Source: Streptomyces sp. NBC_01275
Lineage (GTDB): Bacteria > Actinomycetota > Actinomycetes > Streptomycetales > Streptomycetaceae
Direction: 5' to 3'
Length of the DNA: 64,000 nt
Assembly (NCBI RefSeq): GCF_026340655.1
Contig: NZ_JAPEOZ010000001.1
Coordinates: 5,394,001 to 5,458,000, forward strand
Part shown: in pieces, positions 55,680 to 63,501 of the stretch
How positions within the stretch are numbered: the stretch's first letter is position 1
Layout of the letters: every line of letters starts with the position of its first letter
Notes under the pieces: generated by a model
Told to the model about the DNA's origin: nothing
Databases searched by the model: none
What the model saw: only the letters and a program-made list of their open reading frames with translations
Made by a program: the position numbers and the translations under genes

Positions 55680-56677
55680 CATCCGCGACCGATCTTCCGT
55701 ACGGTCGTCTTCCGCAGCGGTGTTCTGGCGACACCTCCGCAGCGATGACCGGCCATGGCGCCGTCGGCGGGAATCGATGTGGGCAGCAGCCGGTTGAGCC
55801 GGGACCCGACGCAGGCTTCGGCCAGTTCCGGATGAGGACGGTGCGCGTATTGCGTGAGCTTTCTGAAGGTGACGTCGACGCATTTGGTCATGCCGTCGTC
55901 ATCCGTCACTTCGACCCATGAATGGGCGAGATCGAGGACGCCCATAATCCACCCGCGACGTGTGATCGCCTCGTATCCGGCTGCCCGGAACTCCCGCTCC
56001 AGAAATATGCTGGCCGCGATACAGGGGGCCACTCCCGCCGCGAGCATCCGGGTTTCCTGAGCCTGCAACGTCTCGGGCATGCGAGCCCATGTGTAGTCGT
56101 GGGCGAGGAATTCATCGACGATGTACCGCAATTTCTGCGACCGCAGTGTCCGCAGCTCGCCGCAGGTGCGGAGGGAGCCGGCGAGGCGGACGGGGCCGGG
56201 CCCCGAGTGGCGTACGACGTCGTCGGTGACCCGTACGTCCGTCGGCTCCGTCTGCCAGCTCAGCAGCTGTCCGCCCGTCGCCTCGGGCAGCAGCCGGGCA
56301 TGCTCCCAGCGAGGATCGGCTCCGCAGCCGTCACCCAGCGGGCACCCCAGTTCTACGTCGAAGTTCCAGTCCAGAGGCTCGGTCCAGGTCGCGGGGGCGC
56401 CCTGCATCCAGCGCAGCGCGTAGCGCATCGAGATCTCCGGCAGCGACCGGCCGGACTGCGATGCCAGCGCCAGGTTGAACAGGTCGTAACGGTCGAAGTG
56501 CTGGGCGCCGTCGATGTCGGCGCACTGCAGCCCGGCGCCGACCAGAAGGTCGAGGACGGGCCCGTCGCAGCGGAGAACGTCCAGAGCGGCCGGTCGGCCC
56601 ACGCTGAAATCGCGGTGGTCCTCCGGCATTGCGTACAGTGCGGCGAGTGAATTAAGCCATCCGTTTTCACCGGCCAT
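55679..56677 (-). CDS. transglutaminase-like cysteine enzyme
   Basis: About 332 residues. The C-terminal domain has the catalytic triad in order: Cys in GVAPCIAAS, His in LAHSWVEV and Asp in KCVDVTF. The N-terminal 180 residues match nothing I know. Members of this superfamily hydrolyse or form amide bonds; in a pathway with aminoacyl and fatty-acyl carriers it could make the amide link. Start uncertain: ATG 56677 or GTG 56767. Confidence 0.72.
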   Translation of the reverse strand: MAGENGWLNSLAALYAMPEDHRDFSVGRPAALDVLRCDGPVLDLLVGAGLQCADIDGAQHFDRYDLFNLALASQSGRSLPEISMRYALRWMQGAPATWTEPLDWNFDVELGCPLGDGCGADPRWEHARLLPEATGGQLLSWQTEPTDVRVTDDVVRHSGPGPVRLAGSLRTCGELRTLRSQKLRYIVDEFLAHDYTWARMPETLQAQETRMLAAGVAPCIAASIFLEREFRAAGYEAITRRGWIMGVLDLAHSWVEVTDDDGMTKCVDVTFRKLTQYAHRPHPELAEACVGSRLNRLLPTSIPADGAMAGHRCGGVARTPLRKTTVRKIGRG

Positions 56678-56793
56678 GACGCGTGCTTCGCCCCCTGTGT
56701 CCTGCTGCGCGTTCCGTGCGGCTCCACGAAGAAGAATGACGTCGAAGAGTCTATGCACTGTGGCCACGGCGTCCGCAAGGCTGATCTGCGGGG

Positions 56794-56822
56794 CTTTAGT
56801 CGAGAAGATGCGAGATTTTAGC
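56794..56822. promoter_or_regulatory. candidate SARP box between transglutaminase-like and alcohol dehydrogenase genes
   Basis: CTTTAGT (56794-56800) and TTTTAGC (56816-56822) match the cluster heptamer on the opposite strand. They are spaced 22 bp, two turns of the 11-bp period, in a divergent promoter region. Confidence 0.5.
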
Positions 56823-56891
56823 CGGGCGTAAGTCGGCTACTGGAGGGTGTTCCACGGAAGTCGGGAATTGTATCTCTCACCAGGGGGCAAG

Positions 56892-57977
56892 GTGCGAGCC
56901 GTCGTCGTGGACGAGCCGTCGGGGCGCTGGCAGGTGCGGGAAGTGTCCCTGGCGGCCCCGGGTCCCGGTGAGGTGCTCGTGCGGGTCGGCGCCGCCGGCC
57001 TGTGCAGGACGGACTTCTCGCTCGGCAGCGGGGGACTCCCGCAGCGCTTTCCGTTCGTCCCCGGCCACGAAGGCGTCGGAACGGTCCTCGGAACCGGACC
57101 CGGTGTGGAGACGGTCGTACCCGGCGACAGGGTCCTGTTCCATTGGGTCGGCCCCTGCGGCGCCTGCTGGTTCTGCCGGCACGAGCAGTCGGCCCTGTGC
57201 TCCGCCGCGGTGTCGGCGCGGCGGACGGACCGGATGCGCCTCCCGGACGGCGCCAAGGTCCAGTCCGCGATGGGAATCGGCGCGTTCGCCGAGCAGGCCC
57301 TGGTGTCGGAGCGGAGCGTGGTCCGCTTCCCGTCGGCTCTCCCCGACACGCAGGCCGCGACCCTCGGATGCGGCGTGGCGACCGGATTCGGGGCGGCGCG
57401 CCGCATCGCCGGTGTGGCAGCCGGCGAGTCGGTGGTCGTCATGGGGGCCGGCGGAGTGGGGCTGAGCGTCATCCAGACCAGCCTCGCTCTCGGGGCCGCC
57501 TGTGTCATCGCCGTGGACCCCTCGCCGGAACGTCGTGACCTGGCCCTGAAGTTCGGCGCGCACGCCGCCCACGACCCGGCGTCGGCACTCGCGAAGGCGG
57601 TGCGGGACAGCACGGGAGGCCGTGGAGCGGACCATGTCTTCGAGTGCGTGGGGACGGGACCGACCATCCGGCAGTCGTGGGCGCTCGCCCGCCGCGGGGG
57701 TGCGGTCACCGTCGTCGGCGCCGGGGCGACCTCCGACCGTGTGCAGTTCAGCGCCTTCGAACTCTTCCATTCCGGCCGGATCCTTCAGGGCGCGGTCTTC
57801 GGCGGCTTCGAACCCGGCCGTGACCTCGCGCAGTTGTGCGACTTCGTCGAATCCGGACAGATCGGGTTCGGGGGCGCACTCGACGTGCACCGTGGTCTGG
57901 ACCGGATCGACGAGGCCGTCGACGCCTTCACGTCCCGCCGGTTCGCGCGCTCCGTACTCGTTCCCGACATGCCCTGA
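56892..57977 (+). CDS. zinc-dependent alcohol dehydrogenase
   Basis: 361 residues from GTG 56892 behind AGGGGG. Catalytic-zinc Cys (AGLCRTDFS) and GHEGVG, structural-zinc Cys set CGACWFCRHEQSALC and Rossmann GAGGVGLSV are present. It likely interconverts an alcohol and aldehyde, possibly feeding the aminotransferase just downstream. Confidence 0.86.
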   Translation: MRAVVVDEPSGRWQVREVSLAAPGPGEVLVRVGAAGLCRTDFSLGSGGLPQRFPFVPGHEGVGTVLGTGPGVETVVPGDRVLFHWVGPCGACWFCRHEQSALCSAAVSARRTDRMRLPDGAKVQSAMGIGAFAEQALVSERSVVRFPSALPDTQAATLGCGVATGFGAARRIAGVAAGESVVVMGAGGVGLSVIQTSLALGAACVIAVDPSPERRDLALKFGAHAAHDPASALAKAVRDSTGGRGADHVFECVGTGPTIRQSWALARRGGAVTVVGAGATSDRVQFSAFELFHSGRILQGAVFGGFEPGRDLAQLCDFVESGQIGFGGALDVHRGLDRIDEAVDAFTSRRFARSVLVPDMP

Positions 57978-58009
57978 CCCGCCATCGGCGTACTGGAGGT
58001 TCTCTCCGC

Positions 58010-59242
58010 ATGACATCCATCAGAAGCGCTGTGGCCGACCTCTACCGTGCGCACCTCGGCCAGGGCACGGCCCGCCTGGCCGACGTCCTCGGCCTCCCGG
58101 TCGAGGTGGAGAGCGAGGGAGCCCATGTCTACGACGAAGAGGGCCGCCGGTACCTCCAGTTCGGCGGGTACGGGGTCTTCATCCTCGGCCACCGGTATCC
58201 CGCGGTGGTCGAGGCGCTCCACCGCCAGCTGGACCGCCACCCCATAGCCACCAAGACCTTCCTGTCGCGCGAACTCGCCGAGGCGGCCGAGCGGCTGGTC
58301 TCCGTCACCCCCGACGGACTGGAGCGGGTCTACTTCGGCACCGGTGGCGCCGAGGTGGTGGAGACGGCGCTCAAACTGGCCCGGGCCAACGGCCGCCGCC
58401 GCGTCCTCGCCATGCGGGGCGGATTCCACGGCAAGTCGCTGGGCGCGCTCAGTGTGACCGACCGGCCGTCTCTCCAGATGCCGTTCCACCCGCTGCTGCC
58501 CGGCGTCGAGACGATCGACTTCGGGGACGAGGCCGCGCTGTCCGAAGCGCTGGCGGCCGGAGAGCCGGCCGCGGTCATCGTCGAACCGGTGCAGGGCGAA
58601 GGGGGCGTCCACCTGCCGCCGCCCGGATATCTGAGCGCCGTCTCGGCATTGTGCCGCGACCACGGAGCGATTCTGATCGCGGACGAGATCCAGAGCGGTC
58701 TCGGCCGACTGGGCACCTGGTGGGGATGGGACGAGGCCGCGACGGGCCCGGACATCCTGCTCGTGGGCAAAGCGCTCGGCGGCGGTTGTGTACCGGTCAG
58801 CGCGGCCGTCTGTACGGCCGAGGCCTTCCGCCCGATCGACCGCAACCCCCGGCTGCACAGCGGAACCTTCTCCGGTTACCCGCTGGGCATGGCGGCCGCG
58901 ACCGCGACCCTGCGGGCCCTCCAGGAAGAGGACCACATCGCGCGCGCAGCGACCCTGGGCGAGAGACTCCTGGGCATCGTGACCGAGGCGATGAAGGACG
59001 TGCCGTCCGAGGTCGTGCGGGAGGTGCGCGGCAGGGGACTGCTGCTCGGCATCGAGTTCACCAGCCCCCGTCACGTCAAGACGTTCATGGTCGAGCTGCT
59101 CGAGCACCGAGTGATCGCCACCACGACCGTCGGCAAGGACACGGTGATCCGGTTCTCGCCCCCGGCCGTCATCTCGGACGACGACATCGCGCAGTTCCGG
59201 TCGGCGGTCGAGAGCGCCGCACGGGCTGTCGCCGAGGTCTGA
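58010..59242 (+). CDS. class III (omega) PLP aminotransferase
   Basis: 410 residues; cofactor Asp in LIADEIQSGLGRLG and Schiff-base Lys in LVGKALGGG. Class III enzymes aminate aldehydes or keto acids at a terminal carbon. Next to an alcohol dehydrogenase it could convert a fatty alcohol via aldehyde to a primary amine. GGAGG ribosome site. It is the last gene of the cluster. Confidence 0.88.
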   Translation: MTSIRSAVADLYRAHLGQGTARLADVLGLPVEVESEGAHVYDEEGRRYLQFGGYGVFILGHRYPAVVEALHRQLDRHPIATKTFLSRELAEAAERLVSVTPDGLERVYFGTGGAEVVETALKLARANGRRRVLAMRGGFHGKSLGALSVTDRPSLQMPFHPLLPGVETIDFGDEAALSEALAAGEPAAVIVEPVQGEGGVHLPPPGYLSAVSALCRDHGAILIADEIQSGLGRLGTWWGWDEAATGPDILLVGKALGGGCVPVSAAVCTAEAFRPIDRNPRLHSGTFSGYPLGMAAATATLRALQEEDHIARAATLGERLLGIVTEAMKDVPSEVVREVRGRGLLLGIEFTSPRHVKTFMVELLEHRVIATTTVGKDTVIRFSPPAVISDDDIAQFRSAVESAARAVAEV

Positions 59243-59277
59243 AACGTCACAGGGGGCGACCGGCGCCTTGGGGCCGC

Positions 59278-59295
59278 ATCCCGAAGGCGGCTCTG
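59278..59295. repeat. 18-bp direct repeat of the tRNA-Thr 3' end
   Basis: ATCCCGAAGGCGGCTCTG is identical to 15146-15163, which is the 3' T-stem and acceptor end of the tRNA remnant plus CTG. It lies in the 81-base gap after the last cluster gene, so the two copies bracket 44 kb. Confidence 0.6.
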
Positions 59296-59303
59296 ACGCC
59301 GCC
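59286..59303. terminator. hairpin between convergent genes at the cluster end
   Basis: GGCGGC, loop TCTGAC and GCCGCC form a short perfect stem that partly overlaps the 18-bp repeat. Confidence 0.45.
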
Positions 59304-59323
59304 CGTCAGCGCCTCGCACGGGG

Positions 59324-60178
59324 TCACAGGGTGACTGCGCCGGTCACGATCGCGGCCGTCCCGATGATCAGCAGGATGACGATCAGGCCGATGGACCCCT
59401 CGCGGTCCCGGCGGTCCGCTGCCGGGTCGGGTGTGTAGACGGTGAGGTCGGAGGGGGCGTAGTGGACGGTGAGGGCGCGGTCGAGGGAGCGGCCCGGGTC
59501 GGGGATGTTGTCGCGGCACAGGACGGTGACGTGGACGCCCTCGTGGGTGGTGAAGGCGACGACGGGGGTGTGGTCGACGATCTCGTCGCCCTCCCCGGCG
59601 GTGTGGACGTCCTTGGCGACGGCCACGACACGGGCCGGGACGGCGACGGCCGAGGCCAGCAGATGGTCGCGCAGGCGCGCCGAGCGGATGTCGGGGCTGG
59701 CCGCCGCGAAGGCGGTGAGCAGGGCGCCGAAGCCGAGGAGCGCCCACGGGTAGCCCCAGACGACGGTCGCGTGGATCGCCAGCCCGATGAGCAGCAGCAT
59801 GACCGCGCAGGTCGGGCCGAGCCGGCCGTTCTTCTCGCCCGTGGTGTCGAGCACGATGCGGAACCGGTGCGGCTGCCCGGGCGGGTAGCGCACCTCGAAC
59901 TCACGCCCCACCCAGGCCTCTTCGACCGAGTCGCCGTGCTTGCCCGCGTTCGGCAGGATGAACTCCCGCCCGGTGGCAGGGTCCTGGAACGCGACCGTCA
60001 CCGGTATCCCGGGCCGCTTGGAGTCACCGTGCGTCGGCTGCTCCACTCCTACGATCCGCGCCGTCACCCACACCGCTCGCTGCGCCCGGGTCAGCCCGGC
60101 GAACGAAAGCCCGTAGCCGAGCAGCGCCAGCCCGGCGGGCACCGCCCACCACAGTTCCAGCGGCTCGTGACCGCTCAT
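59324..60178 (-). CDS. DUF3592-like membrane protein
   Basis: 284 residues. There are hydrophobic segments near residues 10-28, 125-160 and 262-282, and two copies of a beta-rich soluble module (ARIVGVEQPTHGDS, ARVVAVAKDVHTAG) as in DUF3592 proteins. Start ATG 60178. The function is unknown. It belongs to the flanking chromosome. Confidence 0.7.
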   Translation of the reverse strand: MSGHEPLELWWAVPAGLALLGYGLSFAGLTRAQRAVWVTARIVGVEQPTHGDSKRPGIPVTVAFQDPATGREFILPNAGKHGDSVEEAWVGREFEVRYPPGQPHRFRIVLDTTGEKNGRLGPTCAVMLLLIGLAIHATVVWGYPWALLGFGALLTAFAAASPDIRSARLRDHLLASAVAVPARVVAVAKDVHTAGEGDEIVDHTPVVAFTTHEGVHVTVLCRDNIPDPGRSLDRALTVHYAPSDLTVYTPDPAADRRDREGSIGLIVILLIIGTAAIVTGAVTL

Positions 60179-60212
60179 CAGGGGAGCACCGGCGAAGACG
60201 GTGAAGGCCGGC

Positions 60213-60635
60213 TCACGGCGTGACACCGTCCCCGGCGTACAGGAAGCCGCCCGGCCGGGCGGGGTCGGCGACCAGCAGCACCTGGTCGCCGGCGCGGGGA
60301 ATCCGCAGCTTGGAGACGATGGTCTGGAGGGCGATCCGGTCGGCGGCCCCGGTCGGCTGGAGGACCAGGTCGACGACCGGGTCGAAGTTGACCAGCTTGC
60401 CGGTGTCGCTGATCGACACGACGGCGGCGGGTATGGTCGGCGCCCCCATGGCGAGCAACTGCTGTACTTCGAGGCCGGAGTTGTACGCGCCGACCGACGA
60501 CTGGACCTTGGCGAAGTCCTCGGCGCCGAGGAACGCGCGCGTGGCACGGCCGTAGAAACCCTTGCCGCTCGCCACCTTGCCGGCGATCTCGGCGGCCCGC
60601 TCCTCGCGGCTCTTGCGCTTTCCGAACATTCCCAT
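60213..60635 (-). CDS. hypothetical protein
   Basis: 140 residues, basic N-terminus (MFGKRKSREERAAEIAGKV) and a C-terminal beta domain with VLLVADPARPGGFLYAG. No family recognised. It lies 34 bases before the DUF3592-like gene, same strand, so they are probably co-transcribed. Confidence 0.65.
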   Translation of the reverse strand: MGMFGKRKSREERAAEIAGKVASGKGFYGRATRAFLGAEDFAKVQSSVGAYNSGLEVQQLLAMGAPTIPAAVVSISDTGKLVNFDPVVDLVLQPTGAADRIALQTIVSKLRIPRAGDQVLLVADPARPGGFLYAGDGVTP

Positions 60636-60745
60636 GACGTCCTCCCAGCTGGGGGTTCTGCTCGACGGTGTGGACGCTAGGGGACCGTCCGCGCCTACCG
60701 ATCCCAGGTTCGCCCGCCCGTTTCCGGACGACGTACGCTCCTGAC

Positions 60746-62110
60746 ATGCCGCCGCCCCCGAGCCAGCCGACCGGCGAGCGCCGACCGCGAGCCCTGGTCA
60801 TCGACCACGCCTGGCGTGGCCTCGGGCCGGGTCTTGAGCCGCTGAGCGGCCCCGGCGGCGCACCGCTGACCCGGACGGTCAAGCTGATCGTGCTGCCGTT
60901 GATCGTCAGGCCGACGCTGCACCCCGAACTCGCGGTGGACTTCCTCGGACCGGCGCAGGCCGCACGTCTCGACGCGCTGATCCGGGAGTCCGGTACGCGA
61001 CTTGAGGCGACGGCACAGTGGTTCACGCTGCTCAAGAGGGTCCGTCGGGCGCTGGGCATCGTGGCGGGCAACCCCCAGGACCTTTACTTCCAGCGGTGCT
61101 TCGAGCTGGCCGCCGAGCACGGCGCGCCCTCGGCCGACGCGGAGGCGACGGCCAGGGCCGTGGTCGAGGACATGGCGGACACGGCCGACGGACGCACGGT
61201 GGAGGCGCTGAAGGGCTGTCTGGCCGACCCCGTCCGGCGCTCCCGGCTCGACGCGGAGCTGGCCACCGCCTGGGAGAGCCGTCGGCCGGCCCCGGCCGCC
61301 GACGCGACGGTGGTCGTCGCACGGGCGGCCGAGGTCCTGGAGGCCTGCGGCGCGCCGGGCGGAACACGGAACTCGCCGCAGTACGCGGCCATGGTCGAGG
61401 CCGGACACGGCGGCCTGCTCGGCCGGGCCCTGTGGGCGCACGCGAGCGGCGTCTGGGGCCGCGACGATCTGCCGGCCCATCTGGGGCTGACCGAGGGACC
61501 GGTGCCGCCGCGTCCGGAGGTCGGCCGGGGCGCGTCGACGGCCACCCTTCCCGCGCCGCTGGACCGCACCCTCTTCGAGCGGCTCTTCGTCGTGCTGCAG
61601 TCGTCGGCCCGGCGCGAGGAACTGCCGACGGCGCCGGAACTCGTCGGGCGGGAGGCCGGCCGCAGTTGCGCCCCACTCGGCCTGTACGACGAGAGCCTGC
61701 GCGTCGCCCTGCTCCTCGGCGGCCGGCTCGCGGTCGGCCTCGACCCGCTGGGCGCCGGGGAGCCCGCGCCGGGACGGACCGCGGCGCACCGGGCCGTCAA
61801 CAGCCGCTGGCGACGGGAGGCTTCGGTCCTGCGAGCCCGCAGAATGACCGTCTCTCCGCGCCCCGACCCCGACGGCGGCGTCCTGGACGCCCTCGCGCAG
61901 GACCTCCGCACCCCCTGGGCCGCCTACATGCGGCGGCTGTGGGTGCGGCTGCACGGGCGGGACGTCCGCGACGCACCGCTGGGGGACCTCGCGTCGGCCT
62001 GGGCGGTGCTCGACGGGGTCGCCCGCTCGGTGATGATGGACCACCGCGCCAGGGTCCGGTCGGCGCTGCGCACACTGTCGGCGGAAGCCGTGGAACAGAG
62101 GAGCGCGTGA
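60746..62110 (+). CDS. uncharacterised actinobacterial protein
   Basis: 454 residues, largely helical and Ala/Arg-rich, soluble. The first residues are a Pro-rich tail, then a conserved-looking block around TVKLIVLPLIVRP. No motif I can name. Start ATG 60746 in a divergent gap. It overlaps the next gene by one base (TGATG), so the two are coupled. Confidence 0.65.
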   Translation: MPPPPSQPTGERRPRALVIDHAWRGLGPGLEPLSGPGGAPLTRTVKLIVLPLIVRPTLHPELAVDFLGPAQAARLDALIRESGTRLEATAQWFTLLKRVRRALGIVAGNPQDLYFQRCFELAAEHGAPSADAEATARAVVEDMADTADGRTVEALKGCLADPVRRSRLDAELATAWESRRPAPAADATVVVARAAEVLEACGAPGGTRNSPQYAAMVEAGHGGLLGRALWAHASGVWGRDDLPAHLGLTEGPVPPRPEVGRGASTATLPAPLDRTLFERLFVVLQSSARREELPTAPELVGREAGRSCAPLGLYDESLRVALLLGGRLAVGLDPLGAGEPAPGRTAAHRAVNSRWRREASVLRARRMTVSPRPDPDGGVLDALAQDLRTPWAAYMRRLWVRLHGRDVRDAPLGDLASAWAVLDGVARSVMMDHRARVRSALRTLSAEAVEQRSA

Positions 62111-63498
62111 TGGCGGGGGCCCACGTCGACGTCCACGTCACCCGGGGCGAGGACGGCACGATCCGGGTAGCCGCCGGTCCCGCCTTCGGACAGACCGAGG
62201 CCTACGACGATTTCGGCGCCGTCGGCCCCGACTTCACCCGTGCCGTCCTCGACGTCGCGGGAGCGGTGCTGACCTGGCCGGTCCTCGGCGACCCGGGTCC
62301 GCCGGTGGCGGAGGTGCATGACGTGGGGCGGGCGCAGCAGTGGCTGTGGGCGCTCTACGGCGAGCGCGTCGCCGCCGCCGTCCACGACTGCGCCTCGGGG
62401 CCCCCGGACGCCGTACGAGCGGCCGCCGACCCGACCGCTCTCGCGGGCGCCGCCGCCCGGCTCGGGTTCGGGCACTGGGCGGCCCGCTGGTGGCCGACGT
62501 CGTACGCGGACGGGATACCGGCGCTCGAACCGGACGTGCTCGGACTGGAGTTGGCCGCGCTCACCCACCGGTGCCAGCAGCTGTTCGACGACTTCGGCGA
62601 CCAGCCCGACGACTGCGCGGCCGAACTGATCGAGGACCATCGGGCCGCCCTCGACCCGCTGGTCGAGTGGTGGCGCACGGCACCGCAACCGGCGGACACC
62701 GCACGTCACTTGGAGGGCGTCCTGCGGTTGCTCGACGACGCGGCGGACGCCGCCGGGCTGGACCTGGACCTCGGCCTGGACCTCGGCCTGGACCTCGGCC
62801 TGGACCTCGGCCTGGACCTCGGCCTGGACTTTGACCGGGACCGGGACCGGGACCGGGACCGGGACCAGGACCGGGACCTGGACGGACGCCGTCCCGCCGG
62901 TACGCCGGTCGATCCCGGCGCGCTGTTCGCGCGGCCCGTCGACGGCTACGCCCTCGCAGCGGGCGAACCGCTGGTCGCGGGCGGCCGGGTGATCGCCCGT
63001 GGGCCGGGGACCAACGACTGGCGCCGCTATCCGCCCGGCTTCGTCGACGCCTCCGAGACCGCGGTGTCCTGGACCGCTCGTGCACTCGGCGCGCGACGGC
63101 AGATCGAGGTCGAGGTCGTCGCGCACATCGCCGCGCCCACCGCCGGGGCGCCCCTCGCGGCGGAGGTCCGCGTGGACGGCGGCCCCCGGAGACGGGTGCC
63201 CCTGGCCCGGCGGAACGACATGTGGACCGGCCGGGCGGACCTGGATCCGTACGTTTCGGCCGGTGCCGTACCGCCGCGTTTCGAGGTGGGGGTGCTGCTG
63301 CCGGGATTCGACCCGGGTCCGGGCTCCGAAGGCCGTGCCGACCGCGACGCGATCCGCGCGCTGGCCCGGCGGCGGCTGGCCACCGCGGCCCAACCCCTCC
63401 CGTACGACGGTTCGTTGCACGACGGATCGCCGCACGACGCCTCCTCGGGGCCGTTCCTCGCCGAGATCGTCGCCGCCGCCACGGGTGAGGACTACTGA
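62110..63498 (+). CDS. uncharacterised protein with internal Leu-Asp and Asp-Arg repeats
   Basis: 462 residues. A helical N-terminal half (1-215) is joined to a beta-rich C-terminal domain (about 265-460) by a low-complexity linker built of Gly-Leu-Asp-Leu units followed by Asp-Arg pairs. No catalytic motif recognised. Coupled to its neighbours. Confidence 0.65.
   Translation: MAGAHVDVHVTRGEDGTIRVAAGPAFGQTEAYDDFGAVGPDFTRAVLDVAGAVLTWPVLGDPGPPVAEVHDVGRAQQWLWALYGERVAAAVHDCASGPPDAVRAAADPTALAGAAARLGFGHWAARWWPTSYADGIPALEPDVLGLELAALTHRCQQLFDDFGDQPDDCAAELIEDHRAALDPLVEWWRTAPQPADTARHLEGVLRLLDDAADAAGLDLDLGLDLGLDLGLDLGLDLGLDFDRDRDRDRDRDQDRDLDGRRPAGTPVDPGALFARPVDGYALAAGEPLVAGGRVIARGPGTNDWRRYPPGFVDASETAVSWTARALGARRQIEVEVVAHIAAPTAGAPLAAEVRVDGGPRRRVPLARRNDMWTGRADLDPYVSAGAVPPRFEVGVLLPGFDPGPGSEGRADRDAIRALARRRLATAAQPLPYDGSLHDGSPHDASSGPFLAEIVAAATGEDY
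62767..62877 (+). repeat. two adjacent coding minisatellites (12 bp x5 and 6 bp x7)
   Basis: GACCTCGGCCTG is repeated five times (62767-62826), then CGGGAC seven times with one change (62836-62877). Both keep the reading frame. Confidence 0.9.
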
Positions 63499-63501
63499 CG
63501 G

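Noticed and set aside
62767..62877. CRISPR array
   Set aside because: The units are short, contiguous and coding, with no spacers and no cas genes.
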